A model generated the notes under the pieces. It ran no database searches and had not been told where the DNA came from. It saw nothing but the letters and a program-made list of their open reading frames with translations. Made by a program: the position numbers and the translations under genes. Of a stretch of 64,000 bases of DNA, positions 57,617 through 64,000 are shown in pieces. Source of the DNA: Lotus japonicus (Eukaryota > Streptophyta > Magnoliopsida > Fabales > Fabaceae); NCBI RefSeq assembly GCF_012489685.1, contig NC_080041.1:25781780-25845779 (forward strand), given 5' to 3'. Positions within the stretch are counted from its first letter, which is position 1. Each line of letters opens with the position of its first letter.

Positions 57617-58620
57617 TAGATAAATCTTTGTAGACTTGTAGTGGGGTATGGAGGAAAAGCTTAGCATTACTTATCAAATGACCGGATATTATGCAGTACA
57701 CCACTAGGCAAAGTATAGTCATGTCTTTAATTTCCCTTTAACTTTCTTTTTTTATATCTCTAAAGCAAATTGGATGTAATCCTACCTTCCCGGCCTGTAC
57801 TCGCAATACAATATTAATTAAATTCACCATTGGCTTACCTAGGAGGTTTATAAAAGCAAGACAAGATCACATATGGGACACCTAAACATGAATCAATGGT
57901 CAGATTTTTTATTTATAATTTTCAAGTGGGCAATTAGCTAGACTTATTTCACAAGGCTAAGATATGTATATAATGAAAAAAACTAAGAAAAATTACGGTA
58001 GAGGATAGGCTGAGAGAGAGGACTGCGTTATGAAACATTGTAAGAATAAAGATTCATGACATTGGGTAAAAGGTGATTTTTTCGTTGCCCACTCAAAAAT
58101 GGAAAGGTTTCCTAACCTTTTTAACTTGTATCAATTTATCTTCTGAAGCAAATATTTATAATTCATAATTTAGTCCTAATAATTAAATATTTTATATATA
58201 GAATACATTAAACAGACAGTCTAAATCATCAATTTATAAGAATACCGGTTCAGTGCCCTTAGGTAAAACACATGTGATATCATTTAAGGTTGTATTTGGT
58301 TTTCAGTTTGAAAATCCGTTTTGAGTATTGAAATTTGAGATCACACATTTCAATGCCCTAAATGTGAGATAGATTTTTGAACTTTCGTGAAGTGAAAATA
58401 CTTTTAAACTGAAAATCAATCTGATACTAACCTGTTAAGTTAGTTTCCAACCACATGTGACATTGTTAAATTTGATTTTGGTTAGTCACATCATCACTTA
58501 AAATTGATGTTGTAATAACGGCCTAACGGATTAAATGCTGATATACTTTTTTATATCAAGGAACCAAAATCGAGTTTTTCTTATTTACGACAACTAAAAA
58601 CATATTTAACCTATACATAT
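57617..58620. other. Intergenic; no gene supported
   Basis: AT-rich. 58280-58610 ends with aaaaacatatttaacc, resembling the outer end of the MITE at 13033-13372, but no paired arm was found. Confidence 0.35.
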
Positions 58621-58629
58621 TTTTTTATA

Positions 58630-59561
58630 GGGGAATGCTAACTTACTCTCACTTATAGTAGTATTTTTAAAAGGACACTTAACACCTTTTTATTTGGACA
58701 ACATTGCCCCACCTTTTCTCTTTAAAATTAGTTAAATGATGATTATCTTGTAATTTGATTTACCCAAGTATTATTTAATTTTAAATCTGCAATTTTTCTC
58801 TCTCCTCATTTATCACCTTCTTCCTCTCTCTCTCTCCCCATATCACCTCTTTTTCTCTCTCCACATTTATCAAAATTTCCATTGAAATATCCTTCCAGGA
58901 AACCACCCCAAAAACCATCGGCCATCTTAAGCTTCTCAAACTCAAAGCATAAGTTCAAGTCCTCCTCAGTCCTCTTGCCAACCAATTCTTGCTCCACCAA
59001 ATTTATAAATAAAAAAAAACCCAAATTGCTTTGTTGGTTTTGTAATCAAATAGAGTATATAATTGACGACCCACAAAAGGGAATAGATGAGGCATGACAA
59101 ATTCCAGAACCTGGATTTTGTTTTTGAAATTAAAACCTTGATTTTAAGTAAACACAAGTGTACGTACTACGTAGTAATACAAAACCATAGAACTACATGG
59201 ATCTGTTAATTTATGGAGAAGAGTATAAAACATAGAAAAAGGGAATTAATATCTAAATTGGCTTATGGAATTAATATCTAAATAGGCTAGGATGGGTAAC
59301 GCAGAGAAACAATTTTCTTCTCATTCATCTGTTGTGTTGGGAAGGTGAGAGAGTAAGGAGAAGGAAGGGGTTTGATGGAGAAGAAAGAGAAGGGTGATGT
59401 CCGAATAAAAGAAATAAGATTTGGTAAGCAAAATTACTTAAAACCCACATGTTAACTATTTTAAAAGAAAAAAAATGAAGGGTGATCTTGTTCAAATAAA
59501 AAGGTGTTGAGTGCTAACTTACTCCTTCTAAAAAAACAAGTGGGAGTAAGTTAGCATTCCC
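58630..59561. mobile_element. MULE, non-autonomous, with possible captured exon
   Basis: Perfect 9-bp TSD TTTTTTATA (58621-58629 and 59562-59570). Ends GGGGAATGCTAACTTACTC and, on the complement, GGGAATGCTAACTTACTCCC. Arms also share aaaaggacacttaaca/tgttgagtgc and ttatttggacaac blocks. The interior has a 72-codon minus-strand frame (59024-58806, containing KMADGFWGGFLEGYFNGNFD) with protein-like composition and no recognised family. Confidence 0.8.
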
Positions 59562-59570
59562 TTTTTTATA

Positions 59571-61096
59571 TTATACACACCCACATAAAAGTTCAAAAAA
59601 GAACACCCACATAATGGTTTAAACTTTAATCTATAGTTGTCCTCCGAATTGAAGGATATCTAATTCTGATCTCTTTTCGTCCTGTGATTGTCTACGCATA
59701 TATATATATATATATATGCAGGACTTAGAGGTGGCATATTAAAGGATTGTCTAGAAGAGACGTGTAACTCGATCTACATGCATGAAATGCAGGAGATATA
59801 ATATGAACTTGATATCAAAACTGAAGTGAAGGAAAATTATGGGGTACAGGATGAGCTAGCTATACCCCATAATTTGATATCAAAACTGTAACGCTTTTGG
59901 TGATAAAAAAGATGTAGAAAAAAAAAAGAGAAATAAAGATGAAACATGTACTTTATATATCATTTATCCTTCTTTACAAAAAGCATTTTCGGATGTCGTT
60001 TATGAAGCACAATAATACTTTTTCATGTGGGGTGGAAAGAGACCGAATCTACGAATTGATCATTTGCGAAATGGGATGGGGGATGATCAAGAAGACAATT
60101 AATTCTACTTTGATTTGATTATCAAAAGTTGAGGTGTATGATGCATGTGGATATTTTTTTAAGCAACTTAATTATTAGATACTTTCCTTTCATAACCTAA
60201 CACAATTAGTTAAAATTGGGATTGTTACAAAATAAAATAACTATTTGGTTAAATATTGACGATGTGCTATACATTATAACAATAAAGATTCCTAATTATC
60301 ATAATAGTTTTTTATGACCGAATAATATATGTCGCATAACGATATTTTACTTTACACTTGATTCTCCCCAAATTTATTACAATTGAGCCCTACACTGGAT
60401 AATGCCCACCAGGCCTCAAATGTAGGAGCATTTCAATGTAAAGTCTTCTCCATATGAGGCAATGTACGACACCAAGACTAAATCGAAAAACTTACTTCCT
60501 TCAACCGGGCTCACATTGGGCAATGTCGATTGGACTGCAGACGTAGGATAACCTGGTCGCCAAGTCCCTGGTCCGAGGTACCACCTCCGATGCCTGGGGC
60601 ACCATAACTAAGTCAAAGTATCTAGTCACTATCAAGAAAAAATGTAATCAAGTTAATTATCACTACAACAGACCCGAATTGTCTAAAAAGGGATTTACAA
60701 TCCCAAACACATGCAAAGCGAATTCTATACAACGAATCTCTTATACGTTAACTCGGGCAAACAACAATAAACTACGCAATTTTGGGGCGTTTCAAAATTA
60801 AAAGGCAAGGATGAATTGCTAAATTCCTTATTTCATCAAATTGTCGAATATTACAAGTCATGTTTCAAACAGGAATGGCCTCAATAGAGTCAACAAAGAA
60901 AGTGGAAAACAAGGAAGTAGAAATGTTAATCCCACACCTTCAAATTCTACTAAAGAAACCGTTAGAACACCAAAGGCATGAAAAAACTAAGGGTATGGTT
61001 AACTTTACTTTGTCCACAATAGACCTTTCCCCGAGCGACTCCATTGACTCTTTAAATGATCCACTCCATTTGCCAAAAGAAGATAAGAAAGTAGAG
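59571..61096. other. Intergenic with a possible gene fragment
   Basis: An (AT)n run lies at 59697-59718. 60350-60620 has two loosely related GC-richer blocks with gccctacactggataatg- and ctcacattgggcaatg-like motifs, source unknown. 60790-61096 is protein-like on the plus strand in two frames (KDELLNSLFHQIVEYYKSC, then MVNFTLSTIDLSPSDSIDS) and ends where the copia LTR begins. No family recognised. Confidence 0.35.
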
Positions 61097-61396
61097 TGAT
61101 CCACTCTCAGGAACAAGAGTCCACCCAAGAACGAGAGATGCTATTGGAAGAGTTAACGAAGCCAAAGAAAATTTTCTCTTGCGTTTCACCCGTGCAAGAA
61201 TATGTAGAAAGACTCACAAAGCAAACTCAATGAAAAGTGATTTTTCTGTAAACTGAATTTCATATCATTCAACTAACAATACAAGTATTTATACAGTACA
61301 TACACAATACTAACAAAACCATACCCAACAACTAAACGGGCCTTTGAGCAGCCCATACTACCAAGCTTACAAGGCCCAAACTCAATACATCTAACA
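61097..61396 (-). mobile_element. 3' LTR of a Ty1/copia element
   Basis: On the minus strand it starts TGTTAGATGTATTGAG directly after a polypurine tract (tttaagggagag, 61408-61397) located 27 bp beyond the pol stop. TATA-like ctgtataaatac at 61296-61285. The far end is inferred at ..GAGTGGATCA (61097); the 5' LTR lies outside the window, so this boundary is unverified. Confidence 0.7.
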
Positions 61397-61434
61397 CTCT
61401 CCCTTAAACTGAAAATACTACAAGTAGTTTCAGT

Positions 61435-64000
61435 TTACTTAGCAAGACTACACACTCCTAGTTCATTCCTTAGCTTCACAAATGTAGCAACTTTAAGGGC
61501 CTTGGTCATAATGTCTGAGACTTGCTCTTCACTGCTGCAATGAACCAACTCTATTTTTCCTTCCTTGACAAGATCTCTGAGGAAGTGATATCTCACATCT
61601 ATGTGTTTGCTTCGACCATGTAACACAGGATTCTTGGACAACTTAATGGCTGAGCTATTATCACAGAAAATCCTAGAACACTTGCTTTGAGTAAAGCCAA
61701 GTTTGTCTAAGATCCTTCTCAACCATATGCACTGACAGGCACATGAGGCAGCAGCAATAAATTCTGCTTCAGTGGTAGAGAGACTTACCACTGCCTGTTT
61801 CTTGGAGGACCAAGCAACAGGACCAGTTCCAAGAAGGAAGACATATCCTGAAGTGCTCCTTCTATCATCAAGATCCCCTGCATAATCAGAATCAGTGAAT
61901 GCTATGAGATTCCCTTCACCTCTTCTGTCATAAAAAATTCCCAGTTCACTAGTTCCCTTCAAGTATCTCATTATTCTCTTCACAGCTTGAAGATGTTGCA
62001 TTGTAGGCTTCTCCATATACCTGCTCACCAAACTCACTGCAAACATAAGATCTGGTCTAGTGGCAGTAAGGTACATTAGGCTTCCCACCATCTGCTTGTA
62101 CTCAGTAGAATCAACCTCTATTCCACATCCTTGCTTTGACAATTTGCTCCCAGGCACCACAGGGTTATGAACAGGTGTGCTGTTACTCATGCCAAACCTC
62201 TCAAGTACTTCTTTGGCATACTTTCCTTGGCTTATGAATATACCTCTGGAATTCTGCACAACTTCTACCCCTAGAAAGTAGCTCATCTTCCCCAGATCAC
62301 TCATGGCAAACTCCCTTTCCATAGACTTCTTAAATTCTTCAAACATGTAGACACTATTACCAGTAAAAATCAGATCATCTACATACACACTCACAATTAA
62401 CAACTTACCATCATTGCCATTCTTAACAAACAGTGTGTGTTCAGAGGGACATTTAGTGAATTCTTCCTTGAGAAAGTAAGACTCAATCTTACTATACCAA
62501 GCTCTTGGAGCTTGCTTCAAACCATACAACGCTTTCTTGAGCTTGTACACTTTGTCCTCCTCACCCTTTTTCTGATATCCTAAAGGCTGGTCCACATATA
62601 CAGTTTCACCAATCTCCCCATGTAGAAAGGCACTCTTCACATCCAGCTGAAAAACACTCCACCTTCTTATGGCAGCAAGAGCTAGAATTGTTCTAATTGT
62701 GTCCCATCTTGCTACAGGGGCAAACACTTCAGTAAAATCAATTCCATGTTGTTGTGCATACCCTTTAGCAACTAGTCTTGCTTTATGCTTCTCAATCTCT
62801 CCTTTCTCATTGTACTTAGTCTTGTAGATCCACTTAACACTAATGCTCTTGGAACCAGCTGGTAAAGGAACTAAATCCCAAGTTTTGTTCCTCTCAATAG
62901 CCTCAATTTCATTATCCATAGCAGTCCTCCACTTCTCATCTCTCACTGCCTCTTGAAATGAGACAGGATCAGTTGAGGAACAAAGAACAGAAAAACTGAA
63001 TCCTTCCTCCTCACTATCAAGTTCTTCACCACTCACAAATTCCCTCATCCAATTTGGTTGAGTTACATTTCTCTTTCCCCTTGCACTTCTTCCTTCCCCA
63101 GTGCCTTGCATTTCAGAAGAAACTGTACTATCAATAGCTCTACAGGGAGTTGAGGTAGTTGCTGCTGCTTGTTCTGCTTGTGTTGAATTTGAGGTAGCTG
63201 CTGCTGCTTGTATTGAAGATACTTCCATAGTTTGATCAGATTGGTTTGCAATTGGAGCAACCTGAGCAACCTGGTCATTTCTTTTTTCCTCCTCTCCAAG
63301 GTCCACTAAGTCACTGCTACTCTCTTTTTCACCACTCCAATCCCATTTATTCTCCTCATCAAACACCACATCTCTACTTGTGATGATCCTTTGCTGTAAA
63401 GGATCAAACAACCTATATGCCTTGGACTCTTCACTCACTCCAAGTAGGACACATTTGATGCTTCTACTGTCAAGTTTTTTCTTGTGGACTCCAGGGGCAT
63501 GCACATGAGCAGTGCAACCAAAAATTCTGAAGAAATGCACAGAGGGTTTCACCCCACTCCAACTCTCCTCTGGTGTCATGTTTTTCACTGCCACTGTTGG
63601 ACTCCTATTCTGTATGTATACAGCCCAATTCACAGCTTCTGGCCAGAACATTTTTGGAACATTCTTCTCAACTAACATGCTCCTTACCATGTTCATTATA
63701 GTACGATTCTTCCTTTCAGCTACCCCATTCTGTTGTGGGGTATATGCTGCTGTCAGCTGCCTTTTGATGCCACTTTGATTGCAGAACTCAGTAAATTCTG
63801 CAGAGGTGAACTCCCCACCTCTATCAGTTCTTAAACACCCTATGGCTTCATCACATTCATTCTCAACAGCAGCCTTAAATTTCTTAAAAGTATCTAGAGC
63901 AGCTGATTTTTCTGACAGAAAATATACCCATGCTTTCCTACTGAAATCATCAATAAAGGTGATAAAATACCTCTTGTTGCTGTTTGATTCAGGCTGAATA
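61435..64000 (-). CDS. Ty1/copia retrotransposon polyprotein, C-terminal part (partial at window edge)
   Basis: The frame is open from the right window edge to the TAA at 61437-61435, 854 codons visible, with no stop or frameshift. In order: integrase core with FIDDFSRKAWVYF, LRTDRGGEF and TPQQNGVAERKNRT (the D,D,E triad, 63950-63700); the integrase C-terminal MTPEESWSGVKPSV region; a low-complexity Ala/Thr/Gln linker (about 63260-63130); reverse transcriptase with KARLVAKGYAQ, LDVKSAFLHGEI and YVDDLIFTGN (YVDD at 62385-62374); then RNase H with FTDSDYAGDLDDRRSTSGY, STTEAEFIAA and the HIDVRYHFLRD end. Lack of decay suggests a recent insertion. gag and protease lie outside the window. Confidence 0.95.
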   Translation of the reverse strand, partial: IQPESNSNKRYFITFIDDFSRKAWVYFLSEKSAALDTFKKFKAAVENECDEAIGCLRTDRGGEFTSAEFTEFCNQSGIKRQLTAAYTPQQNGVAERKNRTIMNMVRSMLVEKNVPKMFWPEAVNWAVYIQNRSPTVAVKNMTPEESWSGVKPSVHFFRIFGCTAHVHAPGVHKKKLDSRSIKCVLLGVSEESKAYRLFDPLQQRIITSRDVVFDEENKWDWSGEKESSSDLVDLGEEEKRNDQVAQVAPIANQSDQTMEVSSIQAAAATSNSTQAEQAAATTSTPCRAIDSTVSSEMQGTGEGRSARGKRNVTQPNWMREFVSGEELDSEEEGFSFSVLCSSTDPVSFQEAVRDEKWRTAMDNEIEAIERNKTWDLVPLPAGSKSISVKWIYKTKYNEKGEIEKHKARLVAKGYAQQHGIDFTEVFAPVARWDTIRTILALAAIRRWSVFQLDVKSAFLHGEIGETVYVDQPLGYQKKGEEDKVYKLKKALYGLKQAPRAWYSKIESYFLKEEFTKCPSEHTLFVKNGNDGKLLIVSVYVDDLIFTGNSVYMFEEFKKSMEREFAMSDLGKMSYFLGVEVVQNSRGIFISQGKYAKEVLERFGMSNSTPVHNPVVPGSKLSKQGCGIEVDSTEYKQMVGSLMYLTATRPDLMFAVSLVSRYMEKPTMQHLQAVKRIMRYLKGTSELGIFYDRRGEGNLIAFTDSDYAGDLDDRRSTSGYVFLLGTGPVAWSSKKQAVVSLSTTEAEFIAAASCACQCIWLRRILDKLGFTQSKCSRIFCDNSSAIKLSKNPVLHGRSKHIDVRYHFLRDLVKEGKIELVHCSSEEQVSDIMTKALKVATFVKLRNELGVCSLAK

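Overview
Plant nuclear DNA, most likely from a legume (Fabaceae). The evidence is spliced genes with AG|GT introns, an ATG14-type gene, a group-A bZIP gene, a UGT84-like glucosyltransferase, and dense plant transposable elements. These include Athila/Tat-like and chromovirus-like gypsy, copia, L1-type LINEs, tRNA-derived SINEs, MULEs, hATs, PIF/Harbinger, CACTA and Stowaway. The species cannot be fixed from the window. There are no bacterial-style operons, rRNA genes, functional tRNA genes or CRISPR arrays.

Only three host genes are supported. (1) An intronless family-1 glucosyltransferase at 11329-12813 (+). (2) A 12-exon ATG14 gene at 35847-43121 (+), encoding a predicted 475-aa subunit of the autophagy PI3-kinase complex. 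(3) A bZIP transcription factor of the ABI5/DPBF/AREB group at 46694-47745 (-), whose C-terminus looks shortened. They have unrelated functions and are separated by transposon-rich spacers.

Layout. 1-2310: end of a CACTA element abutting a LINE fragment. 2311-6365: 3' part and LTR of an Athila/Tat-like gypsy element. 6.4-11.1 kb: MITEs, a LINE RNase H remnant and a hAT MITE. 11.3-12.8 kb: UGT. 13.0-15.3 kb: MITE, hAT and Pack-MULE-like element. 15.3-19.75 kb: Harbinger-like element split by a 3.6-kb solo LTR. 20.5-23.3 kb: LINE. 23.9-32.3 kb: degenerate tandem repeat carrying a hAT, a MULE, and a hAT split by a LINE that is itself split by a 4.1-kb solo LTR. 32.9-35.4 kb: solo LTR and MITEs. 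35.5-43.9 kb: ATG14, with a hAT MITE and a LINE tail in intron 6. 44.3-46.0 kb: hAT and SINE. 46.7-47.7 kb: bZIP. 48.3-56.4 kb: LINE RNase H, a LINE ORF1 fused to a MULE and split by a solo LTR, and a second MULE. 56.4-59.6 kb: Harbinger-like element and MULE. 61.1-64.0 kb: 3' part of a copia element with an open pol frame running off the right edge.

Most element boundaries rest on target-site duplications (TSDs) read directly from the sequence. Several are also supported by a paralogous empty site inside the window. Family names come from recognised motifs and termini, not from database searches.
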